Positions 9,753 through 18,539 of a DNA stretch of 64,000 bases are shown here, one piece after another (position 1 is the stretch's first letter; every line of letters begins with the position of its first letter). The translations under genes and the position numbers were made by a program. The notes below the pieces were generated by a model. The model had not been told where the DNA came from, made no database searches, and was given only the letters and a program-made list of their open reading frames with translations. Source of the DNA: Oryzomonas sp. (GTDB taxonomy: Bacteria; Desulfobacterota; Desulfuromonadia; Geobacterales; Pseudopelobacteraceae); NCBI GenBank assembly GCA_031292255.1, contig JARLHN010000033.1, forward strand, positions 124,001 to 188,000, in the 5' to 3' direction.

Positions 9753-10728
9753 GGTGGTCGTCCGGTGTGCCGGTTATCCTTTCAATCAAGACAAATAAAT
9801 CGTCGACGGTGCGGATGGAATTGGCCTCGCGACGGATGTCGGCGGCGCCCGCAAAGCCGCGTGCATACCAGCCGATGTGTTTTTTCATCTCACGAGCGGC
9901 CACGGCCTCGCCGCTCTCCTGAATGAACAGCTCCAGGTGCTGCCGTATGGCGGCTGCCCGTTCGGCTGCGTTGGCCGGCGTCACGGCACCTTGTTCTTCC
10001 AACTCCAGGATCTGCCGGAATATCCATGGGTTACCGAGGGCGCCGCGGGCGATCATGACCCCGTCGCACCCGGTTTCGGCCATCATGGCCCGGCAATCGT
10101 CGGCGCTGAAGATGTCTCCGCTGCCGATGACCGGGATGGACAGGCATTCCTTGAGCCGGGCTATCTGGCTCCAGTCGGCTCGCCCCGAAAACATCTGAGA
10201 ACGGCTGCGCGGGTGGAGGGTAACGGCATCGCACCCCTCCGCCTCGGCGATTCTACCGACTTCCAGATACGTATCGTCTCCGCAATGCCAGCCGGAACGG
10301 ATCTTGACCGTCAACGGCAGGGGGGTGGCGGCCCGCACGGAGCGGACAATGGCGGCAATTCCGGCCGGATTGCGCAGCAGGGCGCTGCCTGCCCCGGTGC
10401 CGACAACCTTGCGAACCGGGCACCCCATGTTGATATCGAGCAATTCCCCGTATTCCGCAACCATGCGGGCGGCTTCCGCCAGGCTCTGGGGAGTGTCCCC
10501 GAACAGTTGGATGCCCAGCGGCCTGTCTTCCGGGCAACTCTTCAGCAGGGCCAGCGTTTTGGCCCCTTCACGGACCAAGCCGTTGACGCTCACCATCTCG
10601 GTGAAGGCCAGGGCGGCACCATTGCGACGGCAGAGGAGACGGAACGGCAGGTTGGTGATTCCGGCCAGAGGGGCGAGCACAACATTGTGCGCCAGGGAGA
10701 GTCTACCGATTTTCAATGGTTTCAGCAT
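9727..10728 (-). CDS. dusB: tRNA-dihydrouridine synthase, DusB-like
   Basis: 333 residues from MLKPLKIGRLSLAHNVVLAP. The N-terminal TIM barrel binds FMN, and the catalytic cysteine lies in LDINMGCPVRKVVGTGAGSA. The enzyme reduces specific uridines in tRNA using NADPH. A longer open frame extends upstream to 11001, but it would run into the divergent tatA gene and adds a non-homologous leader, so the internal ATG is chosen although its ribosome site is weak. dusB ahead of ntrB-ntrC resembles the dusB-led operons of other Proteobacteria. Confidence 0.9.
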   Translation of the reverse strand: MLKPLKIGRLSLAHNVVLAPLAGITNLPFRLLCRRNGAALAFTEMVSVNGLVREGAKTLALLKSCPEDRPLGIQLFGDTPQSLAEAARMVAEYGELLDINMGCPVRKVVGTGAGSALLRNPAGIAAIVRSVRAATPLPLTVKIRSGWHCGDDTYLEVGRIAEAEGCDAVTLHPRSRSQMFSGRADWSQIARLKECLSIPVIGSGDIFSADDCRAMMAETGCDGVMIARGALGNPWIFRQILELEEQGAVTPANAAERAAAIRQHLELFIQESGEAVAAREMKKHIGWYARGFAGAADIRREANSIRTVDDLFVLIERITGTPDDHHADNPQQR

Positions 10729-10932
10729 GATGCACACAGGTAATGGGTAATGGCAGGGAGAAAAAATAGTCAAGCGATGCCTAAATTTTGGGCATAGTAT
10801 CACAGCAATTGAAAATGGCAAGGGAAAATTCAGAAAAATAGTTGTTGCCAAGACGACGGTTTGCGGCTTTAATATTATACTATCCATTCCGTACGCATCG
10901 GGTGGCATGCCAGCGCAATCAAGGAGTTGAAT

Positions 10933-11241
10933 ATGTTTGGAATCGGAATGCCGGAACTTATCATCATTATGGTCATCGCCCTGATCGTCATCGGGCCGCA
11001 TAAACTGCCGGATCTGGCCAAGTCGCTAGGCAAGGGATTGGCAGAGTTCAAGAAGGCTTCCGAGGACTTCCAGCAAAACATCCGGGAAGAGGCTCGCAAT
11101 AACGAGGAAAAGGCGGAACCGCCGCAACAGGTCGCAGCGCCGGCTCCTGAGCCCGAGCATGTGGCCGCAGCTGCACCGGCAGAACACGATGCCGTGGAAA
11201 AGAAGGATGCAACGGAAAAAAAGGACACCACCAGCGCCTGA
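10933..11241 (+). CDS. tatA: Sec-independent translocase subunit TatA/TatB
   Basis: 102 residues starting [20 protein letters not shown], with a single N-terminal transmembrane helix, the FGxxxPELI motif and the [15 protein letters not shown] amphipathic helix, then an acidic, low-complexity A/E/P-rich tail. AAGGAG at 10921-10926 gives ideal spacing to the ATG at 10933. TatA forms the pore for folded proteins bearing twin-arginine signals; the aldo/keto reductase at 13118 in this window is a plausible client. No tatC is adjacent. The length of the tail leaves TatB as an alternative. Confidence 0.88.
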   Translation: MFGIGMPELIIIMVIALIVIGPHKLPDLAKSLGKGLAEFKKASEDFQQNIREEARNNEEKAEPPQQVAAPAPEPEHVAAAAPAEHDAVEKKDATEKKDTTSA

Positions 11242-11272
11242 GTAGACGTTGGCCGGGATGTTTCACCTACGG

Positions 11273-11302
11273 AAAGAGCCGGGTAGCCCCGGCTCTTTTT
11301 TT
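11273..11302 (+). terminator. Rho-independent terminator of tatA
   Basis: An 11-bp stem AAAGAGCCGGG / CCCGGCTCTTT (11273-11283 and 11288-11298) is followed by a run of T residues, 31 nt after the tatA stop codon. Confidence 0.88.
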
Positions 11303-11379
11303 TCTGTTTTTTGGGCTGTTCAGAATACGTACTTTGGAATATTAAATGTTTCGAAGTTTCCCTCCCCCCGGCGGGAGAT

Positions 11380-11490
11380 CAACCACCCCCTGACCCCCTC
11401 CTTATCAAGGAGGGGGAAGAACTGGGTGTTTTTTCTCCCCTCCTCGTTTAGGAGGACCCTCTGGGGCCTAAAGGGCCGGGGGTGGTAGCC
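11380..11490. repeat. Dispersed C-rich/G-rich hairpin repeat (family A)
   Basis: The segment begins AACCACCCCCTGACCCCCTC, contains the hairpin CTCCTTATCAAGGAG, later CCTCCTCGTTTAGGAGG, and closes with GGGGGTGGT, making a nested palindrome of about 110 bp between convergent tatA and hsp20. A shorter member with the same ends lies at 30997-31041, and fragments occur near 35790 and 55925. It is non-coding; a mobile or structural role is inference. Confidence 0.65.
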
Positions 11491-11511
11491 ATCCCCGGTT
11501 CTGCCCTTCGG

Positions 11512-11958
11512 TCATTTGACCGCAATGTTGATCTGTTTCGGCTTGGTGTCCTCTTTTTTGGGGAGGATGATGTTCAGAACACCCTTATCGCAGGTGGCTT
11601 CGACCTTTTCCTGGTCAATGGTCGCCGGCAGACTGAAGCTGCGCTGAAATGATCCGAAATAGCGCTCGATGCGGTGATAATTTTCCTTCTTGACCTGGTT
11701 CTCGTGTTTGCGCTCACCCTTGAGTATCAGGGTGTTGTCCTCGATGCGCACGTCGATGTCCTTCTGGTCCACATCCGGCACTTCGGCCTTGATGACGATG
11801 GAATCTTCCGTCTCGTAGATGTCTACTGCCGGTTGCCAGATCCCCTCACGGGTATCCTCCCCCGAAATGTCGTGGTTCCAGGAGAGGTTCAGCAGCCGGT
11901 TCATCTGCTCCTGCATGGTGCGCAATTCCCTGAGCGGGTTGTACTTGACAAGTGCCAT
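11512..11958 (-). CDS. Hsp20/alpha-crystallin small heat-shock protein
   Basis: 148 residues. The N-terminal arm begins MALVKYNPLRELRTMQEQMN. The alpha-crystallin domain spans about residues 40-135, with the diagnostic segment GVLNIILPKKE near the C-terminus and a final I-x-(I/V) type tail (INIAVK). AAGGAGGATACGGAT precedes the ATG. It acts as an ATP-independent holdase in the cytoplasm. It appears monocistronic, with its own promoter candidate upstream. Confidence 0.93.
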   Translation of the reverse strand: MALVKYNPLRELRTMQEQMNRLLNLSWNHDISGEDTREGIWQPAVDIYETEDSIVIKAEVPDVDQKDIDVRIEDNTLILKGERKHENQVKKENYHRIERYFGSFQRSFSLPATIDQEKVEATCDKGVLNIILPKKEDTKPKQINIAVK

Positions 11959-12006
11959 ATCCGTATCCTCCTTATGTCTATTGTTGGTGAATCATTTCTA
12001 TCACAA

Positions 12007-12034
12007 AACATAATATCGAATTCCTCAAAGTCAA
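12007..12034 (-). promoter_or_regulatory. Possible hsp20 promoter
   Basis: On the minus strand TTGACT (12029-12034) is followed after 16 bp by TATGTT (12007-12012), about 50 bp upstream of the hsp20 start. A sigma-32-like promoter is an alternative, since CCTTGACT resembles a heat-shock -35. This is a pattern match only. Confidence 0.35.
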
Positions 12035-12144
12035 GGGGATACAAATTCTGCAAACTGGTTGTATAATTTTTTTGTAATGGTGTATAGTCTGCGAACTAAA
12101 GAAGCGGCAGCAAATATGGACCGCCAGGCCGCAGGAGAACAGCG

Positions 12145-12357
12145 ATGCCATTGATTATAGAAGCGATATTCATAGCACTGGCTATGCTTGTGGCCTTTTT
12201 ACTTGCATTTGTGATGATGTTTCTTCTGGCCATGTTTCTTTCTCCCATCGAACGCGGGCTTTCGAAGATCATCTGGGACCGCGCCGCTTCCCGCCGCCCT
12301 GCTGCGCCGGGACAGAAGGGTCCTGCATACAAGGATTTCAGTAAGAAACATATATGA
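12145..12357 (+). CDS. Small single-span membrane protein
   Basis: 70 residues: a long hydrophobic helix (about residues 3-32, LALAML...MMFLLAMFL) followed by a basic cytoplasmic-like tail (RAASRRPAAPGQKG). GGAGAACAGCG precedes the ATG, which supports translation. I recognise no family. It is divergent from hsp20 and has no obvious operon partner. Topology is inferred from the positive residues after the helix. Confidence 0.6.
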   Translation: MPLIIEAIFIALAMLVAFLLAFVMMFLLAMFLSPIERGLSKIIWDRAASRRPAAPGQKGPAYKDFSKKHI

Positions 12358-12688
12358 TACTTCTTGGAACACAACAAATTTCGGAAAAATCTTAAAACTT
12401 TGGGATCTCGCATCCCGTCTTCAGAGCATCTTTCCCCGTCACTCAATCGCAACATCCTCGCCGCAGACCCTGTTCGGCGCGCACTTTTTCACCGAGACCC
12501 GGCGGGCAGGCATGGGGCCTTTGCGGAGAAGAGCCGGCCGGGGGTCAAGGGGAAATAAAGCTATTGTTTCGGTGGTTGATATCTGAATCGTTTGGGAGGC
12601 GCTTGCTCCGCCCAAACGCCGGGATTTGCATATATAGGTGCCGAAGCAATAACTTGCGGCCGGGTGGAACCCGGAATACGGATGAGCA
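12358..12688. other. Intergenic region with one hairpin
   Basis: No convincing gene is seen on either strand. An 8-bp inverted repeat CGTTTGGG (12589-12596) / CCCAAACG (12611-12618) forms a hairpin about 70 bp before the next small gene; it lacks a T-run. Short open frames here have no ribosome site or recognisable motif. Confidence 0.5.
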
Positions 12689-12952
12689 ATGAACAAGGAC
12701 ATGAACCTCTATAGCCAGGGTAAAGACGCCGTTATTCAACTGGTGCGCTTGTATCAGCGCGGTTCCTACCGGGTGATACGGGACCCCGAAGGGGCAATCA
12801 GTCTGTGGGCCATTGAAGGCTTTGAGAGAAGCCCGTTTTCGGTATCGTTCGCGGACCGGGGGCGCATAAGCGGGAATATCGAGGAAATGTCTCCCGAGTT
12901 CGTGCGGGCGTTCATCGAGTTTGTGAGAAGAACCGGCGTGCGCGTTACGTGA
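12689..12952 (+). CDS. Small conserved-looking hypothetical protein
   Basis: 87 residues beginning MNKDMNLYSQGKDAVIQLVR. It is soluble, of balanced composition, with a predicted alpha-beta pattern (YRVIRDPEGAISLWAIEGFE...). An alternative start is the ATG at 12701; neither has a strong ribosome site. Codon use matches the neighbours. I do not recognise the family. It lies upstream of the exported aldo/keto reductase but 165 bp away, so co-transcription is uncertain. Confidence 0.55.
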   Translation: MNKDMNLYSQGKDAVIQLVRLYQRGSYRVIRDPEGAISLWAIEGFERSPFSVSFADRGRISGNIEEMSPEFVRAFIEFVRRTGVRVT

Positions 12953-13117
12953 TGGTTGGAAGGCCCGCGTCGATTGGCGCTCTTCAACATGTTGAAATTG
13001 CAATCGGACATTGTGATTTGTGAAACAAGACATACAATAAGGTATTACTTCCCCGGCGGGCACATTTGGTTGGACTTGATCATACAGGGTCGATGTTAAC
13101 CGAAAGGAGAACGCTCC

Positions 13118-14296
13118 ATGAAATCCGTTGAACAGAAGGGAATGAACCGCAGAACCTTCATCAAGGCCGGAATGGTGGGAACCGCAACCGCCCTGATCGC
13201 TCCGCCCGCATTTGCGGAGGCCTTGCAGAATATGGCCGAAGCGGAGCGTTCCGCCTTTCCCCAGCCGGTCTACCGAACCCTGGGCAGGACCGGCCTGAAG
13301 ATCTCCGTGGTCAGCTTCGGGGCCATGCTGACCCCCGAGCCGGAGGTGATCCGGGCCGCCATCGACCAAGGGGTGAACTACATCGATACGGCCCGCAAGT
13401 ACATGGGGGGCAAGAACGAGGAAATCGTCGGCAAGGCGGTGAAAGGGGTGCGGGACAAGCTCTTCATCGCCACCAAGACCCAGCCCGAGTCGAAGACAAA
13501 GGCCGAGATCATCCGGGACGTGGAGACCAGTCTGAAGGCCCTGGGGACCGACCACATAGACGTTATCCAACTCCACAACCTCACCGGCAAGGAGCGGATA
13601 TTCATCCCCGAAACACGGGAGGCCCTGGCGCAGCTGAAAAAAGAGGGGAAGGTGCGCTTCTGCGGCGTGACCACCCACAAGAACGAGGCCGAAGTGCTGA
13701 ATGCCCTGGTGGACGACCCCGACCGGTTCTTCGACACCTGCCTCGTCAAGTACAACTTCAAGGCGGACAAGGAGGTTGCGACCGCCATCGACCGGGCCGT
13801 ATCGGCCGGTATCGGCATCATCGCCATGAAGACCCAGGCGGGGGGGTACGACACCACCGGATTGGGCGGCATCACGGCCCATCAGGCGGCCCTCAAGTGG
13901 GTGCTCCGGAACCCGAAGGTCACCGCGGCCATACCGGGCATGAAGGATATGACGCAACTCCGGGAGGACATCGCCGTCATGGGCATGCCCTTTACCTATG
14001 CCGACGTGCGGCGCCTCGACCGCTACGCCGAGGCCGTCGCCCCATTCTACTGCAACTTCTGCGGCGCGTGCGAGGCGGGATGCCCCCAAGGGGTGGAGAT
14101 ATCCACCGTCAACCGGGCCCTCATGTACGCCGAGGGGGGCTACCGGGACATGGACCTGGCCCGCGCCACCTATGCCGAGCTGCCCCGGCAGGCAACGGCG
14201 GCGGCCTGTAGCGACTGCGGGGGATGCTCCGCCCGCTGCGTCAACGGGTTGGACATTGCCGCCAAGATGGACCGCGCCCGGTCGGTGCTGGCATGA
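13118..14296 (+). CDS. Tat-exported aldo/keto reductase with two C-terminal [4Fe-4S] motifs
   Basis: 392 residues. A twin-arginine signal (R11-R12 in NRRTFIK, then a hydrophobic stretch ending at APPAFAEA) is followed by an aldo/keto reductase barrel (about residues 45-300) with the D-Y-K-H tetrad recognisable in IDTARKYMGG, LFIATKTQ and VIQLHN. The C-terminus carries two CxxCxxCxxxC clusters (from C312 and C364), each suited to a [4Fe-4S] centre. AAAGGAGAACGCTCC precedes the ATG. Cofactor loading explains export through Tat. Electron transfer in the periplasm is inferred; the substrate is unknown. It overlaps the next exported protein by 4 bp. Confidence 0.9.
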   Translation: MKSVEQKGMNRRTFIKAGMVGTATALIAPPAFAEALQNMAEAERSAFPQPVYRTLGRTGLKISVVSFGAMLTPEPEVIRAAIDQGVNYIDTARKYMGGKNEEIVGKAVKGVRDKLFIATKTQPESKTKAEIIRDVETSLKALGTDHIDVIQLHNLTGKERIFIPETREALAQLKKEGKVRFCGVTTHKNEAEVLNALVDDPDRFFDTCLVKYNFKADKEVATAIDRAVSAGIGIIAMKTQAGGYDTTGLGGITAHQAALKWVLRNPKVTAAIPGMKDMTQLREDIAVMGMPFTYADVRRLDRYAEAVAPFYCNFCGACEAGCPQGVEISTVNRALMYAEGGYRDMDLARATYAELPRQATAAACSDCGGCSARCVNGLDIAAKMDRARSVLA

Positions 14297-15195
14297 GGTC
14301 CGATCTTTTCCGGGCTTCGGTGCGGCCGCTGTGTGCGGCCCTGTTCCTTCTCACCCTCCTGGTTCCGTTCAGCTCTCAGGCCGGCGGCGACATGGAGGAA
14401 CTCCTGCCGCCGGTCTCCTGCGGCGCCGGATGGAAGATGGAGGGGAAGCCGCTCTTCTACGACCGGGACACCCTGTCCGACCGGGTCGACGGCGAGGCCG
14501 AGCTGTACTTCCCCTACGGCTTCGAACGCATGGCCGCGGCCCGCTACGCCTCGGGGAAAAACCCCGAGGCCGGCATTGACGTGGAGATCTACCGCATGGG
14601 ATCGTTGCTGGACGCCTACGGCATGTATGCCAACTACCGCCAGAAGGAAGGGAGCACCCTCAGGGTGGGCGCCGAATCCAACCTCTCCCCCTCCCAGCTC
14701 TTCCTTTATCAGGGACGCCTTTTCGTCCACATCCAGGTGACCGGCGCCGATGATGCCGGCGCCGCCCTGGCCGAATGCGGGCGGGGGGTGGCATCACTGC
14801 TGCCGGGCGCCAAGAGCGGGCCGCCCGAACTTTCGGCCCTGGACCGGCCCGAGGTGGTCAAGGGGTCGGAACGCTACCTTCCCCAGAGCCTTCTGGGGTA
14901 TGATTTCCTGAACATGGGGTTCATGGCCGATGCCGTGGTTGGGGGGACAAACCTGCAGGTCTTCCTCCTCCTGGGGACAACGGCCGAATCCGCATCAGCC
15001 GCCTTCGACCGTTTCCGTTCCCAGGTGGCCCAGGGCAAGGTGGGGGCTGGGGGAAAGGACGTGGCATTGCTGGAGGGGGTCGATTCCCTCTACGGCCCGG
15101 TCATGATCCTCAGGAAGGGAAGCTGCCTCGCCGGCGCCCTCAAGTTCAGCGGAAAAGAGGGTGTCCGTACCCTGCTGGATAGTCTTTGCCGGTAA
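14293..15195 (+). CDS. Exported DUF6599-like protein
   Basis: 300 residues from the ATG that overlaps the reductase stop codon (ATGA), which implies translational coupling. A Sec signal peptide (about residues 1-30, LCAALFLLTLLVPFSSQAGG) precedes two similar halves. The segment DTLSDRVDGEAELYFPYGFE matches the 'GxAELYxxYGF' core I associate with DUF6599 proteins. It is probably periplasmic and works with the Tat-exported reductase; no catalytic motif is visible. Confidence 0.75.
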   Translation: MRSDLFRASVRPLCAALFLLTLLVPFSSQAGGDMEELLPPVSCGAGWKMEGKPLFYDRDTLSDRVDGEAELYFPYGFERMAAARYASGKNPEAGIDVEIYRMGSLLDAYGMYANYRQKEGSTLRVGAESNLSPSQLFLYQGRLFVHIQVTGADDAGAALAECGRGVASLLPGAKSGPPELSALDRPEVVKGSERYLPQSLLGYDFLNMGFMADAVVGGTNLQVFLLLGTTAESASAAFDRFRSQVAQGKVGAGGKDVALLEGVDSLYGPVMILRKGSCLAGALKFSGKEGVRTLLDSLCR

Positions 15196-15242
15196 TGGCG
15201 GCGATGTTGACAAAGATCCGGGGGTTGTTTTGAGCAAGTCGG

Positions 15243-15602
15243 TTGATGGGAATCATGGGAGTAATGGGAAAGTGCCTTCCCATAATTCCCACGTTTCCCG
15301 GACCTCCCATGACACACCATCACTGGTCCTGCCTCCGCGTGGCGGCTTACGCTCGCAAGCCAGGCAAGACCTCGCCGCTTTCCTTCGAGGTTTTTCGGGA
15401 GTTCACCGAAACCCGCCCCGCCCAGGTGGTGGCCAATATAGCAATTTGCCTGATTCACCAAGCCAACGACCTATTGGAACAGCAGTTGAAACGGCTTGAA
15501 CATGATTTTCTGAAGAATGGCGGCCTGCGCGAGCGGATGACCCGCGCACGCTTGCAGGCGCGGGAGCAGCAGCGGAACGGACGGGCGAAGGTACATCTAT
15601 AA
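15243..15602 (+). pseudogene. Remnant of a four-helix-bundle suffix-domain protein
   Basis: The last ~75 residues (FEVFREFTETRPAQVVANI, then CLIHQANDLLEQQLKRLEHD and FLKNGGLRERMTRARLQAR) resemble the C-terminal suffix of four-helix-bundle (S23/IVP-like) proteins. The preceding four-helix domain is missing; the upstream frame is low-complexity MGIMGVMG and a hairpin (15256-15291, TGGGAGTAATGGGAA against TTCCCATAATTCCCA, two mismatches). No ribosome site is seen. I read it as a 5'-truncated relic at the left border of the restriction-modification island. From 15603 to 15843 nothing coding is seen before hsdM. Confidence 0.55.
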
Positions 15603-15843
15603 CTTCATCTCCTGTCGGATGCCGTAATCAAAGCAATTCAATCTAACGCGAACTATTCAAGACGTATCGTGTGCACACCAGGAGGGCCATCCCTACCCCT
15701 AGACCCCCGCCCGAAAAACACCCCCGTTTTTTCTCGACCCTCCCGGGTAATGCCACGCAAATTTTGAACTCATCGAATTTGTTGTCCAATGAAGGTGGCT
15801 TGTGATATTTCAAGTGTTCAATCAAAAAAACGGATAGGAAACC

Positions 15844-17298
15844 ATGTTCGAACAAGCCTTCAGAAACATCGACGACGCCCTCAGAAAAGAAGCGGGTTGC
15901 ACAACAGAGTTGGACTACACGGAACAGACCTCCTGGCTGCTGTTTCTGAAATATTTGGATGGGCTGGAGCAGGACAAGGCAATGGAGGCCGAGCTGGAGG
16001 GGAAAACATACTCTTTCCTTCTCGACGAGCAATATCGCTGGGATAGTTGGGCGGCACCAAAAACAAGTGATGGTACGCTTGACCACAATAAGGCACTTAC
16101 CGGCGATGACCTGTGCGAGTTTGTGGACAGCAAGCTGTTTCCCTACCTGCATGCCTTCAAGCAGAAGGCCAGTGGGCCGAACACCATCGAATACAAGATC
16201 GGCGAGATCTTCGGCGAGATCAAGAACAAGATACACAGCGGTTACAACCTGCGCGAGATCATTGACCATATCGACGAGCTGCGCTTCCGCTCCCAGAACG
16301 AGAAGCATGAGCTGTCCCATCTCTACGAGGCCAAGATCAAGAACATGGGCAATGCAGGCAGGAACGGCGGCGAATACTACACTCCGCGCCCGCTTATTCG
16401 CGCCATGGTGCAGGTAGTCAAGCCCAAGGTTGGGGAACGTGTTTACGACGGTGCCTGCGGCTCTGCGGGTTTCTTATGTGAGGCCTTCGACTACATGAAG
16501 GGGTTTAGCGGCCTGACCACCAGCAATTTCAAGGTGCTGCAAACACGCACCTTTATCGGCAAGGAAAAGAAGTCCCTGGCCTATGTCATCGCCATCATGA
16601 ACATGATTTTGCATGGCATCGAAGCCCCAAACATCGTCCACACCAACACCCTGGCCGAGAACCTTGCCGACATCCAAGAGAAAGATCGCATGCACGTGAT
16701 CCTTGCCAATCCTCCCTTTGGCGGCAAGGAGCGCAAGGAGGTACAACAGAACTTTCCCATCCGCACCGGCGAAACCGCCTTCCTCTTCCTCCAGCACTTC
16801 ATCAAAATGCTCAAGGCAGGCGGCAGGGCGGGCGTGGTCATCAAGAACACCTTTCTCTCCAACACCGATAATGCCTCGGTACACTTGAGGAAGCTTCTGC
16901 TGGAGAGTTGTAACCTGCACACCGTCCTCGATTGCCCTGGCGGCACCTTCCAGGGCGCGGGAGTCAAGACTGTAGTGTTGTTCTTCGAGAAGGGCGCGCC
17001 AACGCGCAAGGTCTGGTACTACCAACTGGAACCCGGCCGCAACATGGGCAAGACCAACCCGCTGAATGACGCTGATTTGGCAGAGTTCGTCAAACTGCAA
17101 AAAGCTTTTGCTGACTCGCCCAAGAGCTGGAGCGTTGATACGGCCAACATCAACCAGAACACCTTTGATCTCTCGGTGAAAAACCCTGACGGCGGCGGGG
17201 AGATCATCCATCGTACTCCGCAGGTAATCATGGACGAGATTGCGGAGCTGGACGCTGAGAGTACGCAAGTGCTGGCAAACATCAGGGCATTGCTATGA
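15844..17298 (+). CDS. hsdM: Type I restriction-modification system, DNA methyltransferase subunit M
   Basis: 484 residues. An N-terminal helical HsdM_N domain (about 1-130) precedes the N6-adenine methyltransferase domain, with SAM motif I DGACGSAGF (about 202-210) and catalytic NPPF at 289-292. AGGAAACC precedes the ATG. With HsdS it methylates adenine in a bipartite target; with HsdR it forms the restriction complex. The stop codon overlaps the hsdS start (ATGA). The gene is full length with no sign of damage. Confidence 0.96.
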   Translation: MFEQAFRNIDDALRKEAGCTTELDYTEQTSWLLFLKYLDGLEQDKAMEAELEGKTYSFLLDEQYRWDSWAAPKTSDGTLDHNKALTGDDLCEFVDSKLFPYLHAFKQKASGPNTIEYKIGEIFGEIKNKIHSGYNLREIIDHIDELRFRSQNEKHELSHLYEAKIKNMGNAGRNGGEYYTPRPLIRAMVQVVKPKVGERVYDGACGSAGFLCEAFDYMKGFSGLTTSNFKVLQTRTFIGKEKKSLAYVIAIMNMILHGIEAPNIVHTNTLAENLADIQEKDRMHVILANPPFGGKERKEVQQNFPIRTGETAFLFLQHFIKMLKAGGRAGVVIKNTFLSNTDNASVHLRKLLLESCNLHTVLDCPGGTFQGAGVKTVVLFFEKGAPTRKVWYYQLEPGRNMGKTNPLNDADLAEFVKLQKAFADSPKSWSVDTANINQNTFDLSVKNPDGGGEIIHRTPQVIMDEIAELDAESTQVLANIRALL

Positions 17299-18530
17299 AG
17301 GCAGGATGGAAGGTAAAGAAGCTTGGGTGTCTTTGCGAAATTGAATTAGGTAAGACGCCATCACGAGCAAACAAAGCCTTTTGGGACGAGAAGTGTGAAA
17401 CCAGTAACGTTTGGCTGTCTATAGCCGACCTTCTGAATGGGGAGGGTAACTTTGTTACTGACAGCAAAGAATACCTTTCTGATAAAGGAGCCGCCGTTTC
17501 AAAGATAGTTCGCAAAGGGACATTATTAGTCAGTTTCAAACTCACGCTCGGACGACTGGCATTTGCAGGGCGAGACCTCTTCACTAATGAAGCTATAGCC
17601 GCACTCAACCTCTTTAAAGAACAGGTTTTATCGAAAGAATATCTGTTTTATTTTCTCCATCATTTTGACTGGGATAAAGCCTGTGAAGGAGATGTAAAAC
17701 TCAAAGGCAAAACGCTTAACAAAGCAAAGCTGAAGGAGATGGATGTCCATTTCCCTACACTCTCTGAACAGCAGCACATTGTTGGCATTCTCGACAAAGC
17801 GTTTGAAGGCATCGCCACTGCCAAGGCCAAGGCCGAAAAAAACCTCCAGAACGCTCGTGCTCTCTTTGAAGGCCATCTGCAATCTGTATTTACTAAGCGC
17901 GGTAATGGTTGGGTGGAAAAGCAATTAGGGGATAAAAACCTATTGGAGATAGTCGATGGCGACCGTGGAGCTAATTATCCGAAAACCACGGATTTCTATG
18001 ATGAGGGCCACTGTCTCTTCTTGAACACAAAGAACGTCCGCCCCAATGGGTTTGACTTTGAATCCACTATGTTCATTACTGCCGATAAAGACAGCAAACT
18101 TCGTAAGGGCAAGCTCAAGCGCGATGATGTTGTTATGACAACTCGTGGCACCATTGGCAATATTGGGCACTTTTCCAAGGATGTACCCTTTGACAACATT
18201 CGTATCAATTCTGGTATGCTCATTTTCCGTCCAAACAAATTATCGTTGTTGCCTTCATTTCTTTTTGAGATCCTGAGGTCTGAAATAGTGAAGGAACAGA
18301 TCAGAAACCAAACAACTGGTGCGGCACAACCACAGTTACCAATAAAGACACTGGTTAACTTCAAAATACCAGTCCCCCAAAAACTCGAAGAACAACATTC
18401 CATTGTTAACGAATTACGCGCGTTTGAACCGGAAACCCAACGCCTCGAATCCATCTACCAACAGAAACTCGCTAAGCTGGAGGAGTTGAAGAAATCCCTA
18501 CTGCACCAAGCCTTCACCGGCCAGCTTTAG
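17295..18530 (+). CDS. hsdS: Type I restriction-modification system, specificity subunit S
   Basis: 411 residues in the usual tandem plan: target-recognition domain 1 (about 1-150), central helical conserved region (LSEQQHIVGILDKAFEGIAT...), target-recognition domain 2 (about 200-355), and a C-terminal conserved helix ending KLEELKKSLLHQAFTGQL. It determines the DNA target and bridges two HsdM. Base composition in the recognition domains is more A+T-rich than hsdM and hsdR, as is common for swapped specificity domains. Its last 57 bp, from AAGCTGG at 18474 to the stop, recur as the tails of two downstream relics. Confidence 0.95.
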   Translation: MKAGWKVKKLGCLCEIELGKTPSRANKAFWDEKCETSNVWLSIADLLNGEGNFVTDSKEYLSDKGAAVSKIVRKGTLLVSFKLTLGRLAFAGRDLFTNEAIAALNLFKEQVLSKEYLFYFLHHFDWDKACEGDVKLKGKTLNKAKLKEMDVHFPTLSEQQHIVGILDKAFEGIATAKAKAEKNLQNARALFEGHLQSVFTKRGNGWVEKQLGDKNLLEIVDGDRGANYPKTTDFYDEGHCLFLNTKNVRPNGFDFESTMFITADKDSKLRKGKLKRDDVVMTTRGTIGNIGHFSKDVPFDNIRINSGMLIFRPNKLSLLPSFLFEILRSEIVKEQIRNQTTGAAQPQLPIKTLVNFKIPVPQKLEEQHSIVNELRAFEPETQRLESIYQQKLAKLEELKKSLLHQAFTGQL

Positions 18531-18539
18531 GAGCGTCGC

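Noticed and set aside
12439-12702. Minus-strand 87-codon frame before the small gene at 12689
   Set aside because: No ribosome site, no motif, and it overlaps the start of a better plus-strand candidate.
12545-14089. Minus-strand open frame of 514 codons opposite the aldo/keto reductase
   Set aside because: The plus strand carries a complete Tat signal, barrel and Fe-S motifs; the antisense translation has no recognisable domain.
15661-15740. GAAAAAC...GTTTTTTC stem before hsdM as a terminator
   Set aside because: The stem is almost entirely A/T pairs around a C-run, so it would be weak, and no intact upstream gene needs terminating.
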